Assembly: GCF_010669125.1 (NCBI RefSeq)
Contig: NZ_CP048630.1
Coordinates: 248,001 to 312,000, forward strand
Reading direction: 5' to 3'
Length of the DNA stretch: 64,000 nucleotides
Origin: Ancylobacter pratisalsi
GTDB taxonomy: Bacteria; Pseudomonadota; Alphaproteobacteria; Rhizobiales; Xanthobacteraceae
The position numbers and the translations under genes are program-made. The notes beneath the pieces were generated by a model. It was not told the origin of the DNA. It did no database searches and saw nothing but the letters and a program-made list of their open reading frames with translations. Positions 48,943-57,638 of this stretch are shown piece after piece (positions within the stretch are counted from its first letter, which is position 1; every line of letters begins with the position of its first letter).

Positions 48943-48967
48943 CCGGTGGCTTTCCACCGGGAGGTGG
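48943..48967 (+). promoter_or_regulatory. Switch-like hairpins over the ribosome binding site of the 72-aa protein gene
   Basis: CCGGTGG/CCACCGG (48943-48949 with 48954-48960, loop CTTT) leaves the ribosome binding site free. CCACC/GGTGG (48954-48958 with 48963-48967, GGGA tetraloop of GNRA type) uses the same CCACC and covers part of GAGGTGGAG, 12-17 bases before the ATG. Confidence 0.5.
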
Positions 48968-48978
48968 AGAGAACGGAC

Positions 48979-49197
48979 ATGCTGAAGACGATTGCCATTA
49001 GTGCTGTCGCTGCCTTCATGGGGTTCACGGCCCTGTTCGCAGGCGCAGCTTCCGCCACAGGTTATTTCACGCGCACGCCGAGCGTGGCGACGGTCGAAAT
49101 TCCGGCCACCCCCGTAGCCGGTGATTGCGTGATCCAGACGCGCTGGGTCAGCGACGCCGGCCGGATGGTCGAGGTAGAGCGCCCGGTTTGCTACTGA
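48979..49197 (+). CDS. Small putative secreted protein (72 aa)
   Basis: The product has a strong signal peptide (MLKTIAISAVAAFMGFTALF, cut after GAASA) and a mature part of about 46 residues with two cysteines (GDCVIQTRWVSDAG and RPVCY at the end). No known family is apparent. GAGGTGGAGAG is a good ribosome binding site and a strong terminator follows within about 65 bases, so this is probably a real, separately transcribed gene. It resembles the preceding 70-residue protein in size and two-cysteine design but not in sequence. Confidence 0.7.
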   Translation: MLKTIAISAVAAFMGFTALFAGAASATGYFTRTPSVATVEIPATPVAGDCVIQTRWVSDAGRMVEVERPVCY

Positions 49198-49260
49198 CAC
49201 GCGTTTCAACGAATAGGCTCGCGGCATCCCCACTCCCCCAAGCCCCACGCGAGCCCATAC

Positions 49261-49299
49261 GCCCCGGCTCCTCCCCCCAAGGAGCCGGGGCATTTTTTT
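49261..49299 (+). terminator. Intrinsic terminator after the 72-aa protein gene
   Basis: GCCCCGGCTCC and GGAGCCGGGGC form a perfect 11-bp stem around a nine-base loop, followed by ATTTTTTTG. Confidence 0.95.
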
Positions 49300-49672
49300 G
49301 ACTTCCCGCCGTTCACTCGGGAGGATGAACATCCACCAACGGCTTGTTCAGCCTGCGTTGCTCTCCGGCGCGCCAATCTGTGGGAGTTCGGGCTGAGCCT
49401 GAACGCTCATGCAGGCTGTTGCCGCCGACCCGGCCCTGCATCAGCCGCCCCGGCCGGCCTCTGCCGGCCGGGGCTTCCATCAAACTGCACACTCACCATC
49501 CCCCCAGCGAGAGCGGTCAAAAGGCGCGGAAGGCCCACCTGACATTGAAACACGGCAACTCCCCTGTTGCTGCGGTGATGGAATGATCAAGCCAAATCGA
49601 TGCAATCGATCACCAAAGCGAATTGGCGCTGTGTGAGCAGATCTCCCATGATCGAGTCTGTGGGATCTGGGA
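49300..49672. other. Non-coding region upstream of the DinB-family gene (373 bp)
   Basis: No gene is supported. Two structures stand out: a perfect 11-bp stem GCCCCGGCCGG/CCGGCCGGGGC at 49447-49474 (loop CCTCTG, no T-run), and a perfect dyad ATCGAT-GCA-ATCGAT at 49596-49610, about 65 bases before the DinB-family start, which could be an operator. Confidence 0.5.
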
Positions 49673-50215
49673 GTGAGCGCCGTGAACGAGCTTCTGATCA
49701 GCCGCTACCAGAATCTGGCTGCATACAGCCGCTGGGCCAATCGGCGACTCTATGTGGCCGCGGCAGCGCTCTCCGACACACAGTACCGGGCCGATCGGGG
49801 CGCCTTTTTCGGCTCGGTCCACGGCACGCTGAATCACCTTCTTGTAACGGACAGGATCTGGATGCGGCGCATTACCGGAATGGGTGAGGCGCCGGATCGG
49901 CTCGACGCCATTCTCTTTGATACCCTGCCCGAACTCGAAACCGCCCGTTACCTGGAGGATGTACGGATCGTCGATTTTGTCGGCACCCTGAGTGGCTGGG
50001 TCCTTCGTGCGGATCTGCACTATTCGAATTCGAGCGGCCAGAAATTCCACCAGCCCCTGGCGAACGTGCTTGACCATCTCTTCAATCACCAGACCCACCA
50101 TCGTGGGCAGGTGCATTGCCTCTTAAGCGGATTCCTGGGGAACGCCGCGACGCCGTCGCTGGACCTCATTCAGTTCCAGCGAGAAACCGGCCTGGCCCGG
50201 ACCGAAGCCACCTGA
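49673..50215 (+). CDS. DinB family protein (180 aa)
   Basis: DinB/YfiT-like proteins are four-helix-bundle metal-binding proteins; some act as thiol-dependent transferases. The product shows the typical helices (LAAYSRWANRRLYVAAAAL, GTLNHLLVTDRIWMRRITG) and the three-histidine metal site, one in LNHLL and two in FNHQTHHRGQ. The physiological reaction is unknown. The start may be the GTG at 49673 or, with a better-spaced GGGAG, the GTG at 49682. It precedes the ABC-F gene by 69 bases on the same strand. Confidence 0.88.
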   Translation: MSAVNELLISRYQNLAAYSRWANRRLYVAAAALSDTQYRADRGAFFGSVHGTLNHLLVTDRIWMRRITGMGEAPDRLDAILFDTLPELETARYLEDVRIVDFVGTLSGWVLRADLHYSNSSGQKFHQPLANVLDHLFNHQTHHRGQVHCLLSGFLGNAATPSLDLIQFQRETGLARTEAT

Positions 50216-50284
50216 GCTGACGGCCTGGCTAGTGGCAGCACGATCGCTCTTGCCCCCGCGCCACACGCACGGCACAAGACGCGA

Positions 50285-52162
50285 ATGATCTCCTTCGACG
50301 ACATCTCCCTGCGCGTTGCCGGCCGCCTCTTGATCGACCACACCTCCGCCTTCATTCCCGACGGCGCGCGGGTGGGGCTCGTAGGTCGCAATGGAACTGG
50401 CAAGACGACGCTGTTCCACGCCATCACCGGCGATATCGCGCTGGAGAGCGGTAACATCCGCATTCCTCAGGGTGCGCGGATCGGCCAGGTCGCTCAGGAA
50501 GCGCCCGCAGGACCCGAACGCCTCATCGATGTGGTGCTCGCCGCCGATGTCGAACGCGCCCGGCTGATGGACGAGCAATCCAGTACAAGCGACCCGACAC
50601 GGATCGCCGAGATCGAATTGCGGCTCGCCGACATCGGCGCGCACGCCGCCCCTGCCCGTGCCGCGCGCATTCTCGCCGGACTTGGTTTCGACGAAGCGGC
50701 GCAGCAGCGCCCCTGTTCGGACTTCTCGGGTGGCTGGCGCATGCGCGTCGCCCTCGCCGCCATCCTTTTCGCCGAGCCGGACCTGTTGCTCCTCGACGAA
50801 CCGACGAACTATCTCGACCTGGAAGGCACGTTGTGGCTTCAGGACTATCTCGCCCGCTACCCGCGGACCGTGCTGATCGTCAGCCACGACCGCGAGCTTC
50901 TCAACGCGTCGGTCTCCTCCATTCTCCATCTTGAGCGGGCCAAGCTGACGCTATGGCGCGGCGGCTATGATTCCTTTGAGCGTCAGCGGGCGGAAAAGCT
51001 GGTCCTGGATCAAAAAGCCCGCACCAAGCAGGAAGCCAAGCGCAAGCACATGGAGGCCTTCGTCGAGCGCTTTCGCGCCAAGGCTACCAAAGCACGCCAG
51101 GCGCAATCGCGCCTGAAGGCTCTCGCGCGCATGGCGCCTATCGCGGAAGCCGTGGGGGAAGCGGCCGCCGCGATTTCGATTCGCCATCCCGAGCGCATCC
51201 CTTCTCCGCCGATCCTCGCTCTCGACAATGTCAGTGTCGGGTATGAGCCAGGCCACCCTATTCTCCGGAACCTGACGCTTCGCATCGACCACGACGACCG
51301 GATCGCCCTGCTCGGCCCGAACGGCAATGGCAAGTCGACCTTCGCCAAGCTGATCGCCGGCAGGCTCGGAGCACAGGGAGGTTCGCTGGTCCGGGCTGCA
51401 GGCCTGGAGACGGCCTATCTTGCCCAGCACCAGCTCGATGAACTCGTGGCCGAGGACACCGTGTATGATCATGTGCGCCGGTTGATGCCGGATGCACCAG
51501 AAGCGAAAGTGCGCTCGCGGGCGGCCGAATTCGGGTTCTCCGGCGGAACGGCCGATACGACAATTGCTGCACTGTCGGGCGGCGAGAAAGCACGGCTCCT
51601 GCTGGGGCTGGCCACCTTCAACGGTCCGCATCTTCTGATCCTGGACGAACCCACCAATCACCTCGACATAGCGGCGCGGCAGGCGCTCATCGAGGCGCTG
51701 AATGACTATCCGGGCGCGGTGATCCTGATCAGCCATGATCGGTCCCTGCTCGACGCCAGTGCCGAACGGCTCTGGCTCGTCGCCGACGGGACGGTGCGCC
51801 CCTATGAGGGCGATCTTGACGAGTACCAACGCCTGGTCGTTGGCCGCGGCGCCTCTTCGCAACGCAAGGACTCAACAAGCACACGAGCCGAGGAGCGTCG
51901 CCAGGCCGCAGAACGACGCGCCGAAACCGCGCCGATACGCAAGAGGATCAAGGACACGGAAGCTTTCATGTCGAAGCTGGAGCGCAGCCTTTCGATGCTG
52001 GACAGCACGCTCGCCGATGAAGCGCTCTATATCCGTGACCCTGCGAAAGCGCAGCGCGCCGCTCGCGAACGCGCTGAAGCGGCAGCATCTCTAGCTCGTG
52101 CCGAGGAAGAATGGCTGGAACTCTCGGCCGCCCTGGAAAGCGCCGACGGCGAAAAAGCCTGA
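50285..52162 (+). CDS. ABC-F family ATP-binding protein (625 aa)
   Basis: ABC-F proteins are soluble double-ATPase factors that bind the ribosomal E site and act in translation or ribosome rescue. Two complete ABC domains are visible. The first has GLVGRNGTGKTTLFHAI, SDFSGGWRMRVALAA and LLLDEPTNYLDL. The second has ALLGPNGNGKSTFAKLI, ALSGGEKARLLLGLA and LLILDEPTNHLDI. The linker between them (about residues 235-300) is Lys/Arg-rich and helical, as in the P-site tRNA interaction motif. A C-terminal coiled coil (about 540-620) is Glu/Arg/Ala-rich. The closest E. coli type is YheS or Uup; I cannot decide which. Confidence 0.94.
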   Translation: MISFDDISLRVAGRLLIDHTSAFIPDGARVGLVGRNGTGKTTLFHAITGDIALESGNIRIPQGARIGQVAQEAPAGPERLIDVVLAADVERARLMDEQSSTSDPTRIAEIELRLADIGAHAAPARAARILAGLGFDEAAQQRPCSDFSGGWRMRVALAAILFAEPDLLLLDEPTNYLDLEGTLWLQDYLARYPRTVLIVSHDRELLNASVSSILHLERAKLTLWRGGYDSFERQRAEKLVLDQKARTKQEAKRKHMEAFVERFRAKATKARQAQSRLKALARMAPIAEAVGEAAAAISIRHPERIPSPPILALDNVSVGYEPGHPILRNLTLRIDHDDRIALLGPNGNGKSTFAKLIAGRLGAQGGSLVRAAGLETAYLAQHQLDELVAEDTVYDHVRRLMPDAPEAKVRSRAAEFGFSGGTADTTIAALSGGEKARLLLGLATFNGPHLLILDEPTNHLDIAARQALIEALNDYPGAVILISHDRSLLDASAERLWLVADGTVRPYEGDLDEYQRLVVGRGASSQRKDSTSTRAEERRQAAERRAETAPIRKRIKDTEAFMSKLERSLSMLDSTLADEALYIRDPAKAQRAARERAEAAASLARAEEEWLELSAALESADGEKA

Positions 52163-52671
52163 GCAACCGATCCGCCTCGCTCCCTCCGACCAACGCGCAG
52201 GAAGAGAGGTGCACTACCGCGCCAATGCGGCGGGTTCACAGGCGTGCCTGGCCGCCAGCAGGTGCATGGTCAAAGCTATTCAAATCACATCGAACGCGGT
52301 CGCAGCCCATGCGGCCGCTCGAACGCGCAGCCCTCGACTGGGCTGGAAACTGGCGAGACGCGCGCCACCCTGACACCAATCGGGACGAGACGAAGCGTTC
52401 CCCCATTCGGCCCAGCCATTTGCGTGACTCGCGCAACACCCCTTCGCGCCCAGCACGCGTTGGCCACGGCACCCGGCACACCAGACGAGGCGACCTGGCG
52501 GCTCCCTTCGTCGCAGATACCGAAATCGCTACCGGATGGCGCCAATAGGCCCCGACCGGACGCACGTCCATTTCTGGAACGCATCCCAGACTTCTGAAGC
52601 GTCACCAGAATCCGGACAAAAAGAAACCCCGGCACAAGGCCGGGGTTTCCGTAGAAGCTGTTCTGATCAGA
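52163..52671. other. Non-coding region between ABC-F and porin genes (509 bp)
   Basis: No convincing gene lies here. It contains two adjacent imperfect stem-loops at 52572-52610 (TCTGG...CCAGA and TTCTG...CAGAA) whose arms can also pair with each other, and then the porin terminator. The rest shows no recognisable element. Confidence 0.45.
52616..52648 (-). terminator. Intrinsic terminator of the porin gene
   Basis: On the minus strand AAACCCCGGC and GCCGGGGTTT form a perfect 10-bp stem with a five-base loop, followed by CTTTTTG. It begins about 24 bases after the porin stop. Confidence 0.93.
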
Positions 52672-53907
52672 TCAGAAGGTGCGGCGAACCGACAGCAGGA
52701 CCTGGTTGTTGTCCGAGTTGCTGGTGAGGTCACCCTTGCCGTCGAGAACCGGCGAGTCATACGACGTCTCGCCGTAGGTGTACTGCGCAACGAAGAGCAG
52801 ACCCTTAACCGGCGTCCAGTTCAGGCTGCCGCCGACGTTGAACAGGTTGTAGCTCGGCATCGTGGTGTTGGTCGGAAGGTCCGCCTCACCGTAGTTACCG
52901 AACACAACGCCGTAGACGTTGGGCGAGAAGAAGTGGGTCAGTTCGGCAGCGATCGTCCAAGCCTTGGCAGCCTCAAGCTGGCCAGAGACCGGGTTGTAGT
53001 ACAGGTCATAGACCTGATCGATGCTCGAGTAACCGCCGTTGATGCCGGTGTAGTTCGGCGCGCCATCAGCGTAGTTGGCTTCGATGTACAGGGTGTCACC
53101 CTCGCCGAAGGTCGGCAGGTTGAACTTCACGCCACCCAGCACGGCCCAACCAACGTCGTCGCCGCTCGACCAGCCGTAGTAGTCGGAGTCCAGCTGACGG
53201 ACCATGCCCGACACCTGGAAGCCGCCCCACTCGCCTTCGTAGTTGATGTTACCAACGAGAGCCGGGATATCGGACTCGGTGTTACCACCGTTCGGATCGA
53301 AGTCGACGCCCTGGGCGCGAGCCGAGTCGTCTTCCACCGAGATCGTGGCCGTGAAGCCGTTGCCGAAGTCAGCGGTGTAAGCAGCGACAATCGCGTTGGT
53401 GTCCGAGGAGATCGCGATCGAGTCGATACCCCAGATGTTGTTGTCGGCGTAGTAGTCGAAGAACGACTGGACCTTACCGAAGGTGAACCCAGCGAACTGG
53501 ATGTAAGCCTTGTCGAGGTTCGAGCCGGTCGACTCAGAGAAGTCCGAACCGCTACCGCCGTAGGTCAGGCGATATTCGAAGTACGAACGCAGGGTGCCGT
53601 ACTCGGTCTGGGTGCGGGCGTCGACGCGCAGAGCGCCACGAGCCAGGAAGTACGAGTCCTGATAGTCGTAGCTATCGAGGTACGAGTAGTCCTGATAGTA
53701 ATAATCGGTCTGAACGAAGCCGCCGATCTTCAGGCAGGTGTCCGAACCGGGAATGTAATAGAAGCCCGCACCGTACGTGGAGCAGATCTTCACGTATTCA
53801 GCAGCCTTCGCCTTCACAGGCAGATCGGCCGCCGCAGCAGTCCCGACCATCGCAAGCCCGGCAACGGACCCGAGCAGCACATTCTTAATGACCGTCTTCA
53901 ATTTCAT
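52672..53907 (-). CDS. Major outer-membrane porin, Rhizobiales (Omp2/RopA-like) family
   Basis: This 411-residue general porin has the family N-terminus MKLKTVIKNVLLGS with a signal peptide cut after TAAA, a mature start ADLPVKAKAAEYVKICSTYGAGFYYIPG and DTCLKIGGFVQTDYYYQ. The body is Gly/Tyr/Asp-rich and of even beta-barrel composition (for example DARTQTEYGTLRSYFEYRLTY). The last residue is Phe, the outer-membrane insertion signal. It lets small solutes through the outer membrane. GGGGGAG lies just before the ATG. The unusually even, tRNA-preferred codon use suggests high expression. It has its own promoter and terminator. Confidence 0.95.
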   Translation of the reverse strand: MKLKTVIKNVLLGSVAGLAMVGTAAAADLPVKAKAAEYVKICSTYGAGFYYIPGSDTCLKIGGFVQTDYYYQDYSYLDSYDYQDSYFLARGALRVDARTQTEYGTLRSYFEYRLTYGGSGSDFSESTGSNLDKAYIQFAGFTFGKVQSFFDYYADNNIWGIDSIAISSDTNAIVAAYTADFGNGFTATISVEDDSARAQGVDFDPNGGNTESDIPALVGNINYEGEWGGFQVSGMVRQLDSDYYGWSSGDDVGWAVLGGVKFNLPTFGEGDTLYIEANYADGAPNYTGINGGYSSIDQVYDLYYNPVSGQLEAAKAWTIAAELTHFFSPNVYGVVFGNYGEADLPTNTTMPSYNLFNVGGSLNWTPVKGLLFVAQYTYGETSYDSPVLDGKGDLTSNSDNNQVLLSVRRTF

Positions 53908-53979
53908 TCTCCCCCAAATTGGACCAATGTTGGGTTTTCGATTGTCAGGACTTCCCGCACGACGCGGCATCCGAGGAGG

Positions 53980-54008
53980 ATATTGTTTGAAACGACTGTG
54001 AGGTGCAA
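53980..54008 (-). promoter_or_regulatory. Candidate porin promoter
   Basis: On the minus strand TTGCAC (54003-54008) and CAATAT (53980-53985) are 17 bases apart, which would give a 5' UTR of about 66 bases. Confidence 0.5.
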
Positions 54009-54197
54009 AGCCAAAGTGGCCTTGAAGGGGCCCCGCCGGGCATTCCGCAACAGAGTGTTGCCGTCTGGACACAATTTTGACCCCGACCCGGCGACGCAAT
54101 GGCAACCCGAAGCCGCCGGACGAAAACTCTTGGTAAATCAATGCTTAACAGGAGCGTCTCACGCCCACTCGCTCGACGAAGGCCTGTACTTTGGCAA

Positions 54198-54212
54198 AGC
54201 CGGAAACCGGCT
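54198..54212 (-). terminator. Small stem-loop at the holC stop codon
   Basis: On the minus strand AGCCGG-TTT-CCGGCT overlaps the end of the holC stop codon and is followed by TTTGCC. Stem length is only six, so termination is uncertain. Confidence 0.4.
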
Positions 54213-54658
54213 CAGCGCCTCGCCCAGCGGCCATCCGGGCCTTGCTGCCAGTAGGCAATGTCGTATCCGGCCGCCTTTGCCACGCGCCAACTGCCCCGGG
54301 CCTGTTCCACGGCATCCGGATCCGCGCCGTCGAACATATGAATCACCCGCGCGTACGACGCCGCGTCGTCGATGGTGGCCTGATCGACCAGGAATCGCAC
54401 CGTGGCGCCATTGGGATTGGCCGGATTCGCCGTCAGGAGAATCGGTTGGCGCGCGGCATCGGGCTGACGATCGGTGCCATGCGGCAGAAAGGACGACTCA
54501 TCGTACGTCCACAGGACCTGATCGAGAGCTGCCACCCGCTCTTCCGAAGTGGCCTGCACCGCGCAGCGCCAGCCCCGCTCGAGACACTTCTCCAGGAGCA
54601 GAGGAAGCGCGGATTCGAGCGGGCGATTCTGCAGGTGATAAAAGAACACTTCGGTCAT
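54212..54658 (-). CDS. holC: DNA polymerase III chi subunit
   Basis: Chi links the clamp loader to single-strand binding protein at the replication fork. The 148-residue protein has the family start MTEVFFYHLQNRPLE, LPLLLEKCLERGWRCAV and the SSB-contacting region DESSFLPHGTDRQPDAARQPILLT. AVIHMFDG-like sequence (RVIHMFDGADPDAVEQARGSW) closes the domain. It follows pepA after 57 bases on the same strand, a conserved pair in proteobacteria. Confidence 0.95.
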   Translation of the reverse strand: MTEVFFYHLQNRPLESALPLLLEKCLERGWRCAVQATSEERVAALDQVLWTYDESSFLPHGTDRQPDAARQPILLTANPANPNGATVRFLVDQATIDDAASYARVIHMFDGADPDAVEQARGSWRVAKAAGYDIAYWQQGPDGRWARR

Positions 54659-54715
54659 GGCGCCGTTCTCACTGAGCCGGTGACGCAGCCCGAAAGCGCG
54701 CCACCGGCCGGGAGC

Positions 54716-56224
54716 TCAGGATTCGTAGTACTGCGCAACCATGTGGTCGAGCAGCCGCACGCCCCATCCCGAACCCCAGCTCCGGTTGAACTCGCTCGCG
54801 GGCGAGGACATGCCGGTACCGGCGATATCGAGATGCGCCCACGGCACATCGCCAACGAAACGCTTGATGAACTGCGCGGCGGTGATGGAGCCGCCGAATC
54901 GTCCACCTGTGTTCTTCATGTCAGCGAACTTCGAATCGATCAGCTTGTCGTATTCGGGGGCAAGCGGCAGCCGCCAGACCTTCTCGCCGGTGTCGAGCCC
55001 GGACTGGAAGAGGTGACCGGCAAGCGTATCGTCGTTGGAAAACAAGCCGGCATTCTCGGTGCCGAGCGCGACCAAGATCGCGCCGGTAAGGGTCGCCAGA
55101 TCCACCATGAACTGCGGCTTGAAGCGCTCCTTGGTGTACCAGAGCACGTCACCAAGCACGAGGCGCCCTTCGGCGTCGGTGTTGATGATCTCGATGGTCT
55201 GGCCCGACATGGAGGTCACAATGTCACCGGGCCGCTGGGCATTGCCATCCGGCATGTTCTCCACGAGGCCGATGGCGCCGATAACATTGACCTTTGCCTT
55301 GCGGCTCGCCAGGGCATGCATCAGACCGACCACGCAGGCGGCGCCAGCCATGTCGCCCTTCATGTCTTCCATGCCGGCGGCCTGCTTGATCGAAATGCCG
55401 CCAGTGTCGAACACCACACCCTTGCCGACGAAGGCAACGGGTGCCGTGCCCGCCTTACCGCCGTTCCAGCGCATTATGACGACGTGGCTGTCCTGCTCCG
55501 AGCCCTGGCCGACGCCCAGAAGAGCCCCCATGCCGAGCTTCTTCATTTCCTTCTCGCTCAGCACCTCGACCTCAACCCCAAGCTTGGAGAGATCCCCGGC
55601 CCGCTTCGCGAACTCGGTAGGCGTCAGCACATTCGCCGGCTCGTTGACCAGATTGCGGGCGATCATAACGCCCTCGCCGATACCCTCACGCTTCTTGAAG
55701 GCCCGCTTCGCACCAGCAGCGTCCTCTATATAAAGAGTCACTTTCGGCTTCGGCGTAATGTCTTCAGACTTCGCCTTGGTCTTGTAGCGATCAAACGAGT
55801 AAGCACGCAGCCGCATTCCCAGGGCCATTTCGGCGGCAGAGGCAGGCGTGACGTCGCTATCGGGCAACGCCAGAACGACCGAGACCTCCTTTGCCGAGGC
55901 GGGCAGCTTGCCCATGATGCTCCCACCGAGCTTCAGCCAATCCAGCGGCTTCAGCGCTGAGGGCTTGCCTACACCAACTATGATGAGTCGGGACGCGTCC
56001 AGCCCGGCGGGGGCAATGATATCGAGCGTCTTGCCGGACTTGCCTTCGAATCGGTCCGCGAGCGCGGCACGCCCGAGCAGATCTCCGGACGGAGCTACCA
56101 GAGCCTCGACAGAGGGCGCGAACGAGACACCGCCTTCTTCCGAGCCTTCAGCCGCGAGAAGCACCACGAGCCCCTCGAGGGCCGGAGGGAGTTCTGCAAA
56201 ATTGATCTTAACGGTGTCGGCCAT
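54716..56224 (-). CDS. pepA: Leucyl aminopeptidase (cytosol aminopeptidase, M17)
   Basis: PepA is a hexameric aminopeptidase that uses two metal ions and, in E. coli, also binds DNA. The 502-residue product has an N-terminal macro-like domain and the C-terminal M17 catalytic domain with [26 protein letters not shown] and the signature [10 protein letters not shown] near residue 348, which hold the metal ligands and catalytic lysine and arginine. Three in-frame ATG codons are possible (56260, 56236, 56224); the last is chosen because MADTVKINF matches the family start and GGAA lies six bases upstream. It is divergent from lptF. Confidence 0.94.
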   Translation of the reverse strand: MADTVKINFAELPPALEGLVVLLAAEGSEEGGVSFAPSVEALVAPSGDLLGRAALADRFEGKSGKTLDIIAPAGLDASRLIIVGVGKPSALKPLDWLKLGGSIMGKLPASAKEVSVVLALPDSDVTPASAAEMALGMRLRAYSFDRYKTKAKSEDITPKPKVTLYIEDAAGAKRAFKKREGIGEGVMIARNLVNEPANVLTPTEFAKRAGDLSKLGVEVEVLSEKEMKKLGMGALLGVGQGSEQDSHVVIMRWNGGKAGTAPVAFVGKGVVFDTGGISIKQAAGMEDMKGDMAGAACVVGLMHALASRKAKVNVIGAIGLVENMPDGNAQRPGDIVTSMSGQTIEIINTDAEGRLVLGDVLWYTKERFKPQFMVDLATLTGAILVALGTENAGLFSNDDTLAGHLFQSGLDTGEKVWRLPLAPEYDKLIDSKFADMKNTGGRFGGSITAAQFIKRFVGDVPWAHLDIAGTGMSSPASEFNRSWGSGWGVRLLDHMVAQYYES

Positions 56225-56440
56225 GGTCGTTTCCATTCTCGCGTCAGCATTGTTGGTCATGTTTAGCCGAATGCCGCCGCGACGACGAGGGGCCTCGCAC
56301 TTCAAGATTCGCTCTCATTCCCGGTACGCAGGCAGGAGAGAATTGCGCACCGCGCCACACCCGCCTATTGATCGCACTCCACCTTGCTGACGCCCGGGGG
56401 CGGCGGACGTTTCGGAAGGCACGATGGGGAACGCCGCTCG

Positions 56441-57598
56441 ATGACCCGACTTGACCGCTATGTATTCCGCGCGGCAGCACTCGCTTTCGTAGGCACCTTG
56501 GCCGTACTCGCCGGCATGATCTGGGTCACGCAGGCTTTGCGCGAGCTCGACATCATGACGACTCAGGGCCAGACGATCCTGGCTTTTGTCTTCATCACCA
56601 GTCTCGCCCTGCCCGCGCTCATTCTGGGCCTCGCCCCTGCGGCGCTGTTCATGGCCGTCTCCCACACCCTTTTCCGCCTCAACAGCGATTCGGAAATTGT
56701 GGTCGCAAGTGCAGCGGGAATTTCGACCTGGCGGTTTCTACGTCCGTTGATCATCCTCGCGCTGCTGGTCGCTGCGGGGTGCACGGCACTGTCGATTGAA
56801 CTCGTGCCGGCCGCCATGCGCCAGTTCAGGTACGAGATCTCCCGCGTGCGTGCCGATGTCGTCGCCTTCATCGCTCAGCCCGGCCGCTTCACCACGCTCG
56901 CCGACGGCATGGTGTTCAACGTCCGAGAGCGCAACGCAAACGGCGTTCTCGGCGGGATCTTCATCAACGACGCCCGAAATCCCAACGAAGTGAACACCTA
57001 CCTGGCCGATCGTGGGCAGGTGGTCGACACTGCGGAAGGCACCTTTCTCATTCTCGAAGAGGGCGCCATCCACCGGCGCACGCCCGGCAAGGCCGACAGC
57101 AACGTGGTGGAGTTCCAGCGCTATGCCTTCGACCTGTCGCCCTTTACCGCCGCCGGCGACAATGCGGTGTACCGCGCGCCTGAGCGCACCTTCAGCGAAC
57201 TGCTGCATCCTGACCCGAACGACCCCGGCTATCAGCGGGATCCGGGCCGTTACACCGAAGAAATTCACCGGCGCCTTTCGCTGCCTCTCTATGTTCTCGC
57301 CTTCTTCGGCATAGCGGTGGCGGCGCTGGCCGAGCCGCGGACCACACGCGAAGGGCGCGGCCTCGCGCTAGCGGCGACAGCCCCCTATGTGATCGTGCTG
57401 CAGGTCACGAGTTTCGGTTTGATCAATCAGGTGCGCCACAATCCGGACCTGATCCCGATCGTCTACCTAGTGCCGATCGTCTTCCTCATAGGCTCGGCAC
57501 TCTCGCTGACAGGACGGTTCAAGCCGCGAATGCCGGCTGCGATGCGGCGTTATATCGACCAGATGGCGCAACGCGTCGTGCGCGCGACAGTGGATTGA
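56441..57598 (+). CDS. lptF: LPS export ABC transporter permease LptF
   Basis: LptF is one of two membrane subunits of the LptB2FG transporter that extracts LPS from the inner membrane. The 385-residue protein shows the YjgP/YjgQ layout: three N-terminal membrane helices (RAAALAFVGTLAVLAGM, FVFITSLALPALILGLAPA, FLRPLIILALLVAAGC), a periplasmic beta-jellyroll (about residues 120-270) and three C-terminal helices. The ATG at 56441 gives the usual MTRLDRYVFR start. lptG follows after 40 bases, so the two are one operon. Confidence 0.95.
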   Translation: MTRLDRYVFRAAALAFVGTLAVLAGMIWVTQALRELDIMTTQGQTILAFVFITSLALPALILGLAPAALFMAVSHTLFRLNSDSEIVVASAAGISTWRFLRPLIILALLVAAGCTALSIELVPAAMRQFRYEISRVRADVVAFIAQPGRFTTLADGMVFNVRERNANGVLGGIFINDARNPNEVNTYLADRGQVVDTAEGTFLILEEGAIHRRTPGKADSNVVEFQRYAFDLSPFTAAGDNAVYRAPERTFSELLHPDPNDPGYQRDPGRYTEEIHRRLSLPLYVLAFFGIAVAALAEPRTTREGRGLALAATAPYVIVLQVTSFGLINQVRHNPDLIPIVYLVPIVFLIGSALSLTGRFKPRMPAAMRRYIDQMAQRVVRATVD

Positions 57599-57638
57599 GG
57601 CGGGCCATGGCTATTATTATCGCCAGCGGGGCCTGCCC

